A DNA stretch of 64,000 nucleotides from Mycolicibacterium chlorophenolicum (GTDB taxonomy: Bacteria; Actinomycetota; Actinomycetes; Mycobacteriales; Mycobacteriaceae), in the NCBI RefSeq assembly GCF_001044235.1, contig NZ_JYNL01000023.1:107662-171661 (forward strand). Direction: 5' to 3'. Below the pieces are notes generated by a model. It was not told the origin of the DNA and searched no databases. It saw nothing but the letters and a program-made list of their open reading frames with translations. This document shows, piece after piece, positions 30,006 to 40,504 of this stretch. The translations under genes and the position numbers were made by a program. The number at the start of each line of letters is the position of its first letter. The stretch's first letter is position 1.

Positions 30006-31523
30006 GTGACCCCCACCCGACCGGCGACGCGGCTCGCTGCCCTGTTCGCCGTCGCGCTGCTGGCCATCAGCGGCTGTGGCCGCGACAGTCGGCCCGCCCC
30101 CTCGTCGGCGCCACCGTCGGCCGATGTGGGCGCGGCCGCCGACTTCGCCGACGCGCTCTCGCGCAAGGTCACCGTCGACGCGACGATGACGCATCTGCGC
30201 GCCCTGCAGGACATCGCCAACGCCAACGGCGGTAACCGCGCACTCGGCACCTCGGGCTATGACGCCAGCGTGGACTACGTCGCCAAGGCATTGCGCGACA
30301 AGGGTTTCGACGTTGCGACGCCGGAATTCGAGGTGAGGTTGCCCTGGGCCGACGCCCCGTCCCTGACCGTGGCCGGCGACAAGATCTCCGCCAAGCCCCT
30401 GGAGTACACGGCGGGCGCGCCCGGTGGCGGCGTGTCCGGACCGATCGTCGCGGCACGCGCCGAGGACACCCCGGGGTGCACGGCCCAGGACTACGACGGG
30501 CTGCCGACCCAGGGTGCGGTGGTGCTGGTCGATCGCGGGTCGTGCCCGTTCGGCGACAAGCAGACCGCCGCCGCGGCGCGCGGCGCGGTCGCGTTGATCG
30601 TCGCGAACAACCAAGAAGGGGAGATGAGCGGTGGCACTCTCGGCGGGAACACAGATGTGAAGATCCCGGTGATCAGCGTCGCCCAGGCCGACGGGGCGCG
30701 ACTGCGGGGCGAGGCGGGTGCGCCGGCCACGATCGTCATGAACGCCGGCGTCCGCGTCGAGAAGACCCGCAACGTGATCGCCCAGACCAAGACCGGTTCG
30801 ACGTCGGACGTCGTGATGGTCGGCGCGCATCTGGACAGCGTGCCCGACGGGCCCGGCATCAACGACAACGGTTCCGGCGTCGCCGCGATCCTGGAAACCG
30901 CTCTGCAGCTGGGCAGTTCGCCCCAGGTCACCAACGCCGTGCGGTTCGGTTTCTGGGGCGCCGAGGAGCTGGGCCTGCTGGGGTCGAGCAACTACGTCGG
31001 ATCGCTGGACGTCGAGGCCCTCAAGGACATCGCGCTGTATCTGAACTTCGACATGCTCGGTTCGCCCAATCCGGGGTACTTCACCTACGACGGCGATCAG
31101 TCCACCGCCCCGGGCCCGCAGCAGGGCGTTCCGCGGGTGCCCGAGGGCTCGGCCGGTATCGAGCGTGTGCTCGTCGGCTACCTCGACCGCGCGGGTAAAC
31201 CGGCGCAGGACACGTCCTTCGACGGCAGGTCGGACTACGACGACTTCACCAAGGCGGGAGTGCCTGCCGGCGGCCTGTTCTCGGGAGCCGAGGAGAAGAA
31301 GACCGCCCAGCAGGCCGAGATCTGGGGCGGCGCCGCGGACCAACCGTTCGACCCGAACTACCACAAGGACACCGACACGCTCGACCACATCGACCGCACC
31401 GCCCTGCAGATCCACGGCAGTGGCGTGGCGTACTCGGTGGGCCTGTACGCGCAGGATCAGCGTGGCCGCAACGGGATTCCGGTGCGCGAGGACCGCACCC
31501 GCCATCCGCTGCCCGAGTCATGA
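30006..31523 (+). CDS. lpqL: LpqL-like lipoprotein aminopeptidase (M28 family)
   Basis: A 505-residue lipoprotein with lipobox I-S-G-C24, a PA (protease-associated) insertion (about 130-250) and a C-terminal M28 peptidase domain. The active site is intact: G-A-H-L-D-S, I-N-D-N-G-S-G, F-W-G-A-E320-E321 (catalytic base plus zinc ligand), L-N-F-D-M and D-P-N-Y-H. It should remove N-terminal residues from peptides outside the membrane. Sequence and position near thiG match Rv0418/LpqL. Three close in-frame GTG codons (29997, 30000, 30006) make the start uncertain by up to three codons. Confidence 0.9.
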   Translation: MTPTRPATRLAALFAVALLAISGCGRDSRPAPSSAPPSADVGAAADFADALSRKVTVDATMTHLRALQDIANANGGNRALGTSGYDASVDYVAKALRDKGFDVATPEFEVRLPWADAPSLTVAGDKISAKPLEYTAGAPGGGVSGPIVAARAEDTPGCTAQDYDGLPTQGAVVLVDRGSCPFGDKQTAAAARGAVALIVANNQEGEMSGGTLGGNTDVKIPVISVAQADGARLRGEAGAPATIVMNAGVRVEKTRNVIAQTKTGSTSDVVMVGAHLDSVPDGPGINDNGSGVAAILETALQLGSSPQVTNAVRFGFWGAEELGLLGSSNYVGSLDVEALKDIALYLNFDMLGSPNPGYFTYDGDQSTAPGPQQGVPRVPEGSAGIERVLVGYLDRAGKPAQDTSFDGRSDYDDFTKAGVPAGGLFSGAEEKKTAQQAEIWGGAADQPFDPNYHKDTDTLDHIDRTALQIHGSGVAYSVGLYAQDQRGRNGIPVREDRTRHPLPES

Positions 31524-32986
31524 CGCGCAGGCACGTCGCCGCCGTCTTGGCGCTGCTGTGCTGTGTGCTGGCGGCCTGCTCGTCGAACGCCCCGGCACCG
31601 CCGTCTGACCTGGCCGCCGACCTGGCCGGGAAGGTGACGGTCGACGGGGTGTTCCGGCACCTGACCGAGCTGCAGAAGATCGCCGACGCCCACGACGGCA
31701 ACCGTGCCGACGGCACTCGGGGCTACCAGGCAAGCGTTGACTACGTCGCGAAGCTGCTGCGCGACAAGGGCTTCGACGTGCAGACTCCGGAGTTCCAGCG
31801 GTTGTCCGGATCGCGGGGCGGCAAGCCGGCGCTGACGGTGGCCGGACGGAGCTTCCGTACCGACCAGGCGTCGCTGTTGATCACCACCAAGCCCGGCGGC
31901 CTGCGGGCGATCACCCTTCGCCCCCGCACGCCCGCGGGGTGCACGGCCGCCGACTACGGCTCCGTGGCGGTCAAGGGCGCCATCGCGGTGGTCGACGACA
32001 CCTCGTGTTCGATCGTGGCCAAACACGATGCGGCCGTGGCGCGCGGCGCCGTCGGGGTGCTCGTGGTCAGCCAGGCCACGCCGGCCCGACCGGTGGGCGC
32101 CCCGCCGGGCCTGTTCACCCCGGGGTACTACCAGAGCATGACGATCCCGGTCGGCGTCATCGACCCGACGGCCGATGCCGCGCTGCGCCGCACCGAGGCG
32201 CCGGTCACGCTGGTGCTGGACAACAAGCCGGTGATGACCACGTCGCGCAACGTGATCGCCCAGACCCGCTCCGGTGACCCCGACAGCGTCGTGATGGCCG
32301 GCGCGCACCTCGACAGCGTCAGCTCGGGGCCCGGCATCAACGACAACGGAACCGGGGTCGCCACCATATTGGAGACAGCACTCCAAATGGGTCCCGAGCC
32401 CGGCGGTGCCAACGCCGTCCGGTTCGCGTTCTGGGGCGCCGGCGAGGTGTCCGCCGACGGGTCGACGAGCTATCTGCGGTCGCTCGACGCCGGCCGACTC
32501 GACGCGATCGCGCTGTACCTGGATTTCGACGTGCTCGGGTCGACCAATCCGGGCTATTTCACCGACGACGGAGACCAGTCCGCACAGACGGCGCCGACGG
32601 TTCCGGCTCTGCCGCAGGGATCCGCAGGCATCGAACGCACCCTGGCGGGACGGCTGTACGCCCACGGCGTGCGGCCGGCGGACATGCCGCTGACCCGCGG
32701 CACCGACTACGCCGCGTTCCTGGCGGCCGGGGTTCCGGTCGGCGGCGTCACGACCGGCACGTCGCAGCGCAAATCCGAGGTCCAGGCCAGGATCTGGGGT
32801 GGCAAGGCGGGCGTCGCCTTCGACCCGAACTACCACACCCGCGCGGACACCATCGACAACGTCGACCGGGATGCGCTCACCATCATGGCGTCCACGGCCG
32901 CATTCGCGGTGGGTGGCTACGCGCAGTCGATCGAGGGTGTCAACGGGGTTCCGGCGCACGATCAGCGGAATCGGCGTACGCCCTAG
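31520..32986 (+). CDS. Second LpqL-type M28 lipoprotein, catalytic Glu replaced by Gly
   Basis: A 488-residue lipoprotein (lipobox L-A-A-C20), clearly a tandem duplicate of the preceding gene and coupled to it by a 4-bp overlap. All five zinc ligands expected from the M28 family are kept (H263, D275, E309, D337, H439). The catalytic base in W-G-A-E-E is missing: this protein reads W-G-A-G308-E309. The PA region is also diverged. It is therefore probably a zinc-binding pseudo-peptidase or has a changed mechanism. The last 47 bp overlap the opposite-strand Rieske gene. Confidence 0.88.
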   Translation: MTRRHVAAVLALLCCVLAACSSNAPAPPSDLAADLAGKVTVDGVFRHLTELQKIADAHDGNRADGTRGYQASVDYVAKLLRDKGFDVQTPEFQRLSGSRGGKPALTVAGRSFRTDQASLLITTKPGGLRAITLRPRTPAGCTAADYGSVAVKGAIAVVDDTSCSIVAKHDAAVARGAVGVLVVSQATPARPVGAPPGLFTPGYYQSMTIPVGVIDPTADAALRRTEAPVTLVLDNKPVMTTSRNVIAQTRSGDPDSVVMAGAHLDSVSSGPGINDNGTGVATILETALQMGPEPGGANAVRFAFWGAGEVSADGSTSYLRSLDAGRLDAIALYLDFDVLGSTNPGYFTDDGDQSAQTAPTVPALPQGSAGIERTLAGRLYAHGVRPADMPLTRGTDYAAFLAAGVPVGGVTTGTSQRKSEVQARIWGGKAGVAFDPNYHTRADTIDNVDRDALTIMASTAAFAVGGYAQSIEGVNGVPAHDQRNRRTP

Positions 32987-34112
32987 CCACCCGCGTGACG
33001 AACTGGTAGACACCGTCCTCGTCCGGGGCGAGCGGCCCGGGGCGCGCGTGCGGTGAACTGAGCCCGCGCTGCACCGACTCGCAGGCCGCCCAGTCCTGGC
33101 GATTGGTCAGATCCCAGAAGTCGACCGCGTAGGACGGGTCGAAGTCCGGTTGCGCGGCAACGTCTTTTGGGAACGCCCACGCGCACTCGACGTGGGTGCG
33201 GTCGGCGGCCAGCGGCGTCATCAGGTGCGTCATCACATAGTCGGGGTGCAGGCTGATGAGCAGGTTCGGGTAGGCCACCACGTACATCACGGTGCGCCGC
33301 TCCTGCTCGGACAGGCCCGCGATGGTCACCCCGCCGCTCCTGCCGGTCAGCGACATGGTCTCCGCGCCGTCGACGATCGACATCCAGCCGCCCATCCACG
33401 CGCCGTCGCGGTCCAGGTTCTCCCCACTGGTGGGCGGGCTGATCCGGGACAGCTCCGGGTGAATGCTCTGGCAGTGGTAGCACTCCTGGTAGTTCTCGGC
33501 GATCACCTTCCAGTTGGTGGCGAGCTCGTAGGAGTGGCGCGCGACCACCGTGAGATCCTCGGGCCGGTAGGGGGCCACGACGTCGTCCCACCCGGCGACG
33601 TGCCGGCTGAACTCAACGTCGGCGCCGCCGGAATCCACGAACAGCCAGCCGTGCCAGTCGACCAGCCGCAGTTCGGCCAGCCCGGACTGCGCGGGGTCGA
33701 AGCCGTCGACGTCCGCGAAACCCGGTGCATTGCGCAGACTTCCGTCGAGCCGGTAGGACCACGCGTGGTACGGACAGACGATGCTTCTCCCTCGCGCCGA
33801 AGCGCCGCAGGCCAGCAGCTCGTGACCACGGTGCCGGCAGGTGTTGGCGAACGCGCGGATCACGCCGTCGTCACCGCGCACCAGCAGCGTGCCTTTCGCA
33901 CCGCTGCCGACCGCCTTCTGCGCGCCGACCGCGGCGAGGTCGGAAGCGTGGCCGACACAGGACCATCCGGAGAAGATGTTGCGCTGCTCCCAGGCGAACA
34001 CGGCCGGATCGACGTACGCCTCGCGGGGCAGCATCCGGGACCGGCCGAACGGCGCCAGCGCCGCGGCGACTCCGTCGGGCGGCAGCGGGGCCGGATCGTG
34101 CTGTTTGAACAT
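32940..34112 (-). CDS. Rieske non-heme iron oxygenase, quaternary-amine type
   Basis: A 390-residue alpha-subunit-type oxygenase. The Rieske [2Fe-2S] ligands are C92-x-H94 and C113-x-x-H116. The mononuclear iron site has H213 and H218 in E-N-Y-Q-E-C-Y-H-C-x-x-x-H. The residue bridging the two metal centres, normally Asp, is Glu210, a feature known from carnitine and related quaternary-amine oxygenases (CntA type). Oxidative C-N cleavage or N-demethylation is therefore likely, but the substrate is not proven. No ferredoxin reductase gene is nearby. ATG 34112 lies 6 nt after a TAGACT hexamer. Confidence 0.85.
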   Translation of the reverse strand: MFKQHDPAPLPPDGVAAALAPFGRSRMLPREAYVDPAVFAWEQRNIFSGWSCVGHASDLAAVGAQKAVGSGAKGTLLVRGDDGVIRAFANTCRHRGHELLACGASARGRSIVCPYHAWSYRLDGSLRNAPGFADVDGFDPAQSGLAELRLVDWHGWLFVDSGGADVEFSRHVAGWDDVVAPYRPEDLTVVARHSYELATNWKVIAENYQECYHCQSIHPELSRISPPTSGENLDRDGAWMGGWMSIVDGAETMSLTGRSGGVTIAGLSEQERRTVMYVVAYPNLLISLHPDYVMTHLMTPLAADRTHVECAWAFPKDVAAQPDFDPSYAVDFWDLTNRQDWAACESVQRGLSSPHARPGPLAPDEDGVYQFVTRVARAYADSADRAPEPR

Positions 34113-34124
34113 ACAGTCAGTCTA
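34113..34124 (-). promoter_or_regulatory. Promoter and TetR half-site before the Rieske gene
   Basis: The minus strand reads TAGACT (34124-34119) 6 nt before ATG 34112, which fits a leaderless promoter inside the 41-bp gap after the permease gene. The overlapping GACTGA (34122-34117) is one arm of the dyad found at 37233, 40466 and 45693; the second arm is not conserved here. Confidence 0.4.
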
Positions 34125-34153
34125 GTGTCGTGGGTGGTTGTCGGTCCAGACCA

Positions 34154-35035
34154 TCACAGCTCCCCGGCGAACGCGCCGATACCGCGATCGGCGGTGGTGT
34201 CGTCGTTGCGGGTCATCCGCCGGAACACCAGATAGCCGACGGTGACCGCCGCGAGCGCGGTGAGCAGCAGCAACGTCGCCAGGGCGTTGAGTGCCGGGGT
34301 GGGCGCACCGCGGGCGGTGTTGTAGATCTTCACCGAGACGGGCTCCGAGGACGCCCCGCCCGAGAGATACCGCACCATCACGAAGTCGTCGATCACGTCG
34401 GCGAACACCAGCACCGTGCTGGCGAAGATCGCGGGCATCAGCATCGGCATGATGACGCGGCGCAGCGCGCCGACCGGTGAGGCGCCCAGGTCCATCGCGG
34501 CCTCCTCGTACTGCGGTCCGATCGTGGCCAGCCGGGCGCGGACCAGGACGGCCGGATAGGAGACCTGAAAGGTGACCAGGCCGATCACCTGCGCGGTGGT
34601 GCCGAGCTCGATCGGCAGCGCGACGGTGGTGATCACGAACAGCAGCGCCACCGCGAGCAGCACCTCGGGCAGCACGAACGCGAGCAGCATCAGGAAGTTC
34701 GCTCCCGACGGGAGCCGGCCGCGCCACCGGTCGATGCCGAGCGCGAACAGCACACCGAGCGGCACCGTGATCAGCGTGGTGAGCACGCCGAGTTTCAGCG
34801 TCTGCAGCAGCGCGTCGTGCAGCGCCGCGTCGTGCCACACCGACAGCGTCTGGTCACCCCAGTACCAGCGGAACGAAAACCCCTGCCACACCGTGCGCGA
34901 CCGGCCCGCGTTGAACGAGAACAGCACCGCGATCAGCACCGGCAGCAGCGACCAGAGCAGGTAGCCGACGGTCACCGCGACCAGGATCCGGGGCGGCCGC
35001 CACGGATCGTTCCACCATGTGACGGGGCTCCTCAT
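34154..35035 (-). CDS. ABC transporter permease, PotC-like
   Basis: A 293-residue permease with about six TM helices and the EAA loop (Y-E-E-A-A-M-D-L-G-A-S-P near residue 178) that contacts the ATPase. It belongs to the spermidine/putrescine-type (PotC) importer group. It overlaps the PotB-like gene by 4 bp and is the last importer gene before the Rieske oxygenase. Confidence 0.88.
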   Translation of the reverse strand: MRSPVTWWNDPWRPPRILVAVTVGYLLWSLLPVLIAVLFSFNAGRSRTVWQGFSFRWYWGDQTLSVWHDAALHDALLQTLKLGVLTTLITVPLGVLFALGIDRWRGRLPSGANFLMLLAFVLPEVLLAVALLFVITTVALPIELGTTAQVIGLVTFQVSYPAVLVRARLATIGPQYEEAAMDLGASPVGALRRVIMPMLMPAIFASTVLVFADVIDDFVMVRYLSGGASSEPVSVKIYNTARGAPTPALNALATLLLLTALAAVTVGYLVFRRMTRNDDTTADRGIGAFAGEL

Positions 35036-35937
35036 GAGGCCACCTCGTCGCGGCGGCCGGTGACGCGGATGTAGTACAGCATCGGGATCAGCGCGGCGAG
35101 AAACACGAGCAGCACGAACGCGCCGGCCTGGCCGGTCTGGCCCGGGGTGAGCACGCTGTCGTTGATCAGGTTGCCGACCATCGCGGTCTTCGGCGACGCG
35201 GAGAGCATGTCGCTGGTGAAGTAGTCACCCAGCATCGGCAGGCACGTCAGCAGCACCGCGGCCACGATCGTCGGGCGGGCGAGCGGCAGCGTCACCCGCC
35301 AGAACGACGACGCACGATCGGCGCCGAGATCGCGGGATGCCTCGAGCACCGGCTGCGGGAGCCGGTCCAGGCCCGCGTAGAGCGGCAGGATCATGTACGG
35401 CACGTAGCCGTACACCAGACCCAGGATCACCACGGCGGGTTGGCCCGTCAGCCAGTCGATGTCTGGGGTGAACAGCCCGCCGAACCCGAGCACGGAGTTG
35501 ACCAGACCGTCGTCCTGCAACAGGTTGACCCAGGCGAACATCCGCATCATGTAGCTGATCCAGAACGGGGCGATCAGCAGCGTCAGCAGCAGACCCTTGC
35601 GTCGCCCGGACAGCCGCGCGACGTAGTAGGCCACCGGGAAGGCGATGAGCAGGCAGGCCGCGCTGGCGGTCAGCACGTACACCGCGGTGCGCAGCAGTGC
35701 GGGCCCGAACACCCCGTCCGCTCCGACGATGTGGGACAGCACGTACAGGAACTGGGTGGGATCCCACTGCACGGGATTCCAGATCGGCACCGCGGTGCGG
35801 AAGATCGGATCGAGCCTGCCGAACACGATGCACAGCACCACGTACATCGGTGCGACGAAGAACAGCAGCAGCCAGACCACTCCGGGCGCCGCGAGCGCGG
35901 GCCATATTCCGCGGGACCGGTCGGACCTGCTGGACAT
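35032..35937 (-). CDS. ABC transporter permease, PotB-like
   Basis: A 301-residue permease with six to seven TM helices. The EAA-type loop reads L-E-A-S-R-D-L-G-A-D-R near residue 200, and the P-Y-M-I-L-P-L-Y-A-G-L-D segment precedes it, as in PotB-type subunits. It is transcribed 9 bp after the binding-protein gene and pairs with the PotC-like subunit. Confidence 0.88.
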   Translation of the reverse strand: MSSRSDRSRGIWPALAAPGVVWLLLFFVAPMYVVLCIVFGRLDPIFRTAVPIWNPVQWDPTQFLYVLSHIVGADGVFGPALLRTAVYVLTASAACLLIAFPVAYYVARLSGRRKGLLLTLLIAPFWISYMMRMFAWVNLLQDDGLVNSVLGFGGLFTPDIDWLTGQPAVVILGLVYGYVPYMILPLYAGLDRLPQPVLEASRDLGADRASSFWRVTLPLARPTIVAAVLLTCLPMLGDYFTSDMLSASPKTAMVGNLINDSVLTPGQTGQAGAFVLLVFLAALIPMLYYIRVTGRRDEVAS

Positions 35938-35946
35938 GGGGAGAGC

Positions 35947-37182
35947 TTAGGACCCGCCGGCCTTGAACGTGCGCCAAACGTTCTGCCAGGCAGCGTCGTT
36001 GGCAGGATCCAACTCGAGAATCCGGTACCCGGCGTCGAACCACTCGGGCTTGACGATCGCCGTCGACAGATTCTGCGGGATGAAACCGTCCGATACCAAC
36101 GCGTCGGGCTTGATCGAGTTCTGCGGTGGCTGGTAGCCGATCGCCGAGAAGTTCTGCATCGCCACCTCGGTGTCGAGCATGTGATCGAGGAACAGATGCG
36201 CGAGCACCGGGTTCTTGCCGCCCTTGAGCGTGACCAGCATGTCGTTGTCCACCATGCCCTTGCCGTCGGAGGGGAACCAGTAGCGCAGGATCTCCGGTCC
36301 GGTGCCCTCGGGCAGGTAGGACTGGGCGTTGATGATGTCGCCCGACCACATCTGGGCCAGTCCCAGCTGCCCGGCCGGCAGGTCGTTGTAGGCGGTGATG
36401 GTGACCTTCGGTGAGGTGGCCGCCACGAGCTGCTTGAGCTGGTCGCCGACCATCTTCAGGTCGGCCTCCGACGACGTGTTGATGTCGGTGATGCCGTTGC
36501 GCAGCAGCACCATGCCCATCGTGGTGTGCCAGTCGTCGAGGACCGCGGTCTTGCCCTTGTAGGCGGGATCCCAGAAGGCGTCGTAGGGGTTGCCGAGCGC
36601 TCCGATGTCCGCGGGCACCTGGTCGGTGCGCCAGCCGATGCCGGTGGTGTAGATCGTGTACGGGACGCTGTAGCGCCACTCCTGGTCGTACCAGGGGTTG
36701 GTGAAACTGGGCCAGACGTTGGTGATGTTCGGGATGTAGGTGTGGTTCAGCGGTCGCAACAGCCCGCCGTTGACCAGCCTGCTGATCTCGGTGTAATTGG
36801 CGTTGTAGATGTCGAAGTCGACGCCGCTGCGCAGCTTGGTCAGTGCCTCCCCGCCGTCGTTGAACGTCGAGATCTCAACCGTCACACCGTATTTCTGCTC
36901 GAAGGACTTCACGGCGTCGGGGCTGACGTAGTCGGCGTAGGTGTAGAGCTTCAGCGTGCCCTTCTCGGGGGCGAGGCCGTCGGCGATCGGCTTGTTGTCC
37001 TCGGGGATGTCCCAGGTGACCGGACTGTCCGGCGAGGCCAGCTTGAGCGTCGGGGTGGCACCCGTGCCCGAGGAATCCGATCCGCCGCCGCACGCGGCGA
37101 GGAACGCGCCGAGCGTGGGTGCGCTCGCGGCCAGAATCGCTGCGCGCGTCAGGAACTGACGTCGGGTGGTGGGCTCTGGCAT
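35947..37182 (-). CDS. Extracytoplasmic solute-binding lipoprotein, PotD-like
   Basis: A 411-residue binding protein with a twin-arginine signal (T-R-R-Q-F-L, residues 6-11) and a lipobox L-A-A-C31, so it is exported by Tat and lipid-anchored. The mature part follows the PotD/PotF fold (L-K-L-Y-T-Y-A-D-Y-V near 76, Y-D-V-type segments, W-Y-D-Q-E-W near 160). Family members bind polyamines or other cationic amines. It is first in the operon potD-potB-potC and is divergent from the aminotransferase, with a TetR-type dyad between them. Confidence 0.88.
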   Translation of the reverse strand: MPEPTTRRQFLTRAAILAASAPTLGAFLAACGGGSDSSGTGATPTLKLASPDSPVTWDIPEDNKPIADGLAPEKGTLKLYTYADYVSPDAVKSFEQKYGVTVEISTFNDGGEALTKLRSGVDFDIYNANYTEISRLVNGGLLRPLNHTYIPNITNVWPSFTNPWYDQEWRYSVPYTIYTTGIGWRTDQVPADIGALGNPYDAFWDPAYKGKTAVLDDWHTTMGMVLLRNGITDINTSSEADLKMVGDQLKQLVAATSPKVTITAYNDLPAGQLGLAQMWSGDIINAQSYLPEGTGPEILRYWFPSDGKGMVDNDMLVTLKGGKNPVLAHLFLDHMLDTEVAMQNFSAIGYQPPQNSIKPDALVSDGFIPQNLSTAIVKPEWFDAGYRILELDPANDAAWQNVWRTFKAGGS

Positions 37183-37230
37183 CGGGCCTCCCCATTGATT
37201 TCGCGTCTTGTCGCTGGTAGGACTCTCGCA

Positions 37231-37250
37231 TAGACTGAATGCTCAGTCAA
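37231..37250. promoter_or_regulatory. TetR-type operator overlapping the aminotransferase promoter
   Basis: Perfect inverted repeat GACTGA-ATGC-TCAGTC (37233-37248). The -10 hexamer TAGACT (37231-37236) overlaps its left arm, and TTGTCG sits 17 bp upstream (37208-37213) as a possible -35. The same 6-4-6 dyad recurs at 45693 and, with one mismatch, at 40466. Confidence 0.65.
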
Positions 37251-37272
37251 CCGACACGACCGGAGGTTCGCG

Positions 37273-38643
37273 GTGGCTGCGACGATGACGGCCCGATCCC
37301 TCGACTCCCTGATCGCCGAACAGGAGGAGATCTTCCTGCGCCGTCAGCCGCGCAGCGCCGAACTGATCGAGATCGCAGGCACGCACCTGGCCGGCGGCGC
37401 GACGTCGAACTGGCAGATCGCCGAACCGCAGGCGGTGTGGATGAGCCACGGCGAGGGCTCGAAGGTGTACGACGTCGACGGCACCGAGTACGTGGACATG
37501 CACGGCGGCTACGGCGCATCCATTGCCGGACATGCCCATCCGGCGATCGTGGCTGCCGTCAGCGACCGCGTCCGCCGCGGCACCCACTTCGCGCAGCCGA
37601 CCGAGGACGCGATCTGGATCGCCGGGGAGTTGGCGCGCCGGTTCGATGTGCCGCTGTGGCGGTACGCGAACTCCGGCACCGAGGCCACCATGGATGCGAT
37701 CCACCTCGCCCGCTCGGTGACCGGGCGCGATCTGATCATCAAGGTCGAGGGCTGCTATCACGGCCACCACGACTCGGTGCAGGTGTCGGTGCTGCCCGAG
37801 GCCGACGAGGTGGGACCGCGCGACGCACCCGTGTCGGTGCCCGGAAACACCGGCATTCCCAGTGCTATTCGCGACCTGGTGGTCGTGGTGCCGTTCAACG
37901 ACGTCGACGCGGTCGCGCGCGCGCTGAACCGGAACCGCGGGCAGGTGGCCGCGATGATCCTGGAGCCGGTGATGATGAACGCCGGCATCATCGCGCCCGA
38001 CGACGGCTACCTCGCCGCGCTGAAGGACCTCCTGCACGCCGACGGCGCCCTGCTGATCTACGACGAGGTGAAGACCGGCTTCACCACCGGGCCGGGCGGC
38101 ATCACCGGCCGCAGCGGGGTGGTGCCGGACATGGTGTGCCTGGCCAAGGCACTCGGCGGCGGCATCGCGGTGGCCGCGATCGGGGGCAGCGCCGCGGTGA
38201 TGTCGGCGATCGCCGATGGCCGCTACGAACAGGTCGGCACGTTCAACGGCAACCCGCTCGCCATGGCCGCCACTCGCGCCACGCTGTCGGCGGTGCTCAC
38301 GGCCGACAACTACGCCTACCTCGACGCCCTGTCGGCGCGGCTGCGCGCCGCCCTGGAGGCGGTGATCGCCGAGTACGGATTCGACTGGCACGTGGTGGCC
38401 CTGGGCGCCAAGGGATGTGTGACCTTCCGGCGGGAGCCGGTGCGGGAGTTCCGCGACTTCCTCGAGATCGACGCGCGGCTGGGCCATCTGCACTGGCTGA
38501 TGCAACACAACGGTGGCGTATTCCTCCCGCCATGGGGGAAGGTGGAGCAATGGCTGTTGTCGGTTCAGCACACGGTCGACGATGTCGACAGGTTCGCGCG
38601 GAACTTCGCCGCGTTCGCCGGGGCGGTCGCCGCGTCGCACTGA
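37273..38643 (+). CDS. Class-III pyridoxal-phosphate aminotransferase (HemL-like)
   Basis: A 456-residue fold-type-I aminotransferase. The [10 protein letters not shown] segment (near 136) binds the phosphate, D-E-V-K-T-G-F near 264 contains the Asp that binds the pyridine nitrogen, and the PLP lysine is K292 in L-A-K-A-L-G-G-G. It groups with glutamate-1-semialdehyde-mutase-like enzymes, many of which act on beta-amino or omega-amino acids. The GTG start follows GGAGG with a 6-bp spacer. It is 13 bp before potA, so aminotransferase and importer ATPase are co-transcribed. Confidence 0.88.
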   Translation: MAATMTARSLDSLIAEQEEIFLRRQPRSAELIEIAGTHLAGGATSNWQIAEPQAVWMSHGEGSKVYDVDGTEYVDMHGGYGASIAGHAHPAIVAAVSDRVRRGTHFAQPTEDAIWIAGELARRFDVPLWRYANSGTEATMDAIHLARSVTGRDLIIKVEGCYHGHHDSVQVSVLPEADEVGPRDAPVSVPGNTGIPSAIRDLVVVVPFNDVDAVARALNRNRGQVAAMILEPVMMNAGIIAPDDGYLAALKDLLHADGALLIYDEVKTGFTTGPGGITGRSGVVPDMVCLAKALGGGIAVAAIGGSAAVMSAIADGRYEQVGTFNGNPLAMAATRATLSAVLTADNYAYLDALSARLRAALEAVIAEYGFDWHVVALGAKGCVTFRREPVREFRDFLEIDARLGHLHWLMQHNGGVFLPPWGKVEQWLLSVQHTVDDVDRFARNFAAFAGAVAASH

Positions 38644-38656
38644 CGGCGCAGGTCTG

Positions 38657-39782
<1,126 letters not shown>

Positions 39783-39796
<14 letters not shown>

Positions 39797-40406
39797 CGGT
39801 GGGCTCGAGGTTGAGCTCGCGTTCGGCGAAGCGCATCGCGATGTCGTAGGCGACGTCGGAATCGATCTCGGGGTCGTCGAGCGCGACCTGGATCGACAGC
39901 CCGTCGAGCAGCGCGGCGAACTCGAGGGCGAACATCCGCGGATCGACGTTGGCCCGATCGGCCCCCGACCGCACGGCGTCGACGATCATCGTGCGCCACC
40001 GCGCGTCGAGTTCGACTCGGCCGGCCTTGATCTCGTTGTGCCGGAACGCCTGTGCCCACAGGTCGAACCACAGCCCCCAGGCGCCGGGGATCTCGTCGTC
40101 GGCTTCGGGGACGCAGGTCCACCGGATCAGCAGGGACAGCCGCTCGCGCAGCGATGGCACTTCGGCGAGCATCTTCTCGGCGGCCTCGTAGAACGACTCC
40201 TCGGAGTGCCGCAAGGCGTCGACGAGCAGGCGGTCCCGGGTGCCGAAGTAGTAGATGACGAGCGCCGAACTCACGCCGGCACGCTTGGCCACGTCGGCGA
40301 TGCGGGTGTCGCCGAAGCCGCGCTCACAGATCAGCTCGGCTGCGGCACGGAGCATTTCGATGCGCCGACCTTCGTTCTGCTCGGTCGCGGGCGCGGGTTC
40401 TGCCAT
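39783..40406 (-). CDS. TetR-family regulator (BetI-like C-terminal domain)
   Basis: A 207-residue TetR protein. The HTH is near residues 35-58 ([21 protein letters not shown]), and the C-terminal ligand domain resembles BetI-type repressors, which sense choline-like ligands. It is divergent from the FAD-oxidoreductase gene; the dyad at 40466-40481 lies between them. Related dyads at the aminotransferase and acyl-CoA dehydrogenase promoters suggest it controls the whole island. The ligand is unknown. Confidence 0.88.
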
Positions 40407-40463
40407 GTGGCCATCCTCCCATCGTGTGCGGCGCAGCCCCTTGTCTGGAGCCTAACACTTCGT

Positions 40464-40482
40464 TAGATTGAACAGTCAGTCA
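40464..40482. promoter_or_regulatory. TetR-type operator between tetR and the FAD oxidoreductase gene
   Basis: GATTGA-ACAG-TCAGTC (40466-40481), the same 6-4-6 dyad as at 37233 and 45693 with one arm mismatch. It overlaps a TAGATT hexamer (40464-40469) that could be the -10 element of the rightward promoter. The position supports autoregulation of tetR. Confidence 0.6.
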
Positions 40483-40504
40483 GGATGCTCGGGAGAGGTC
40501 ATCG

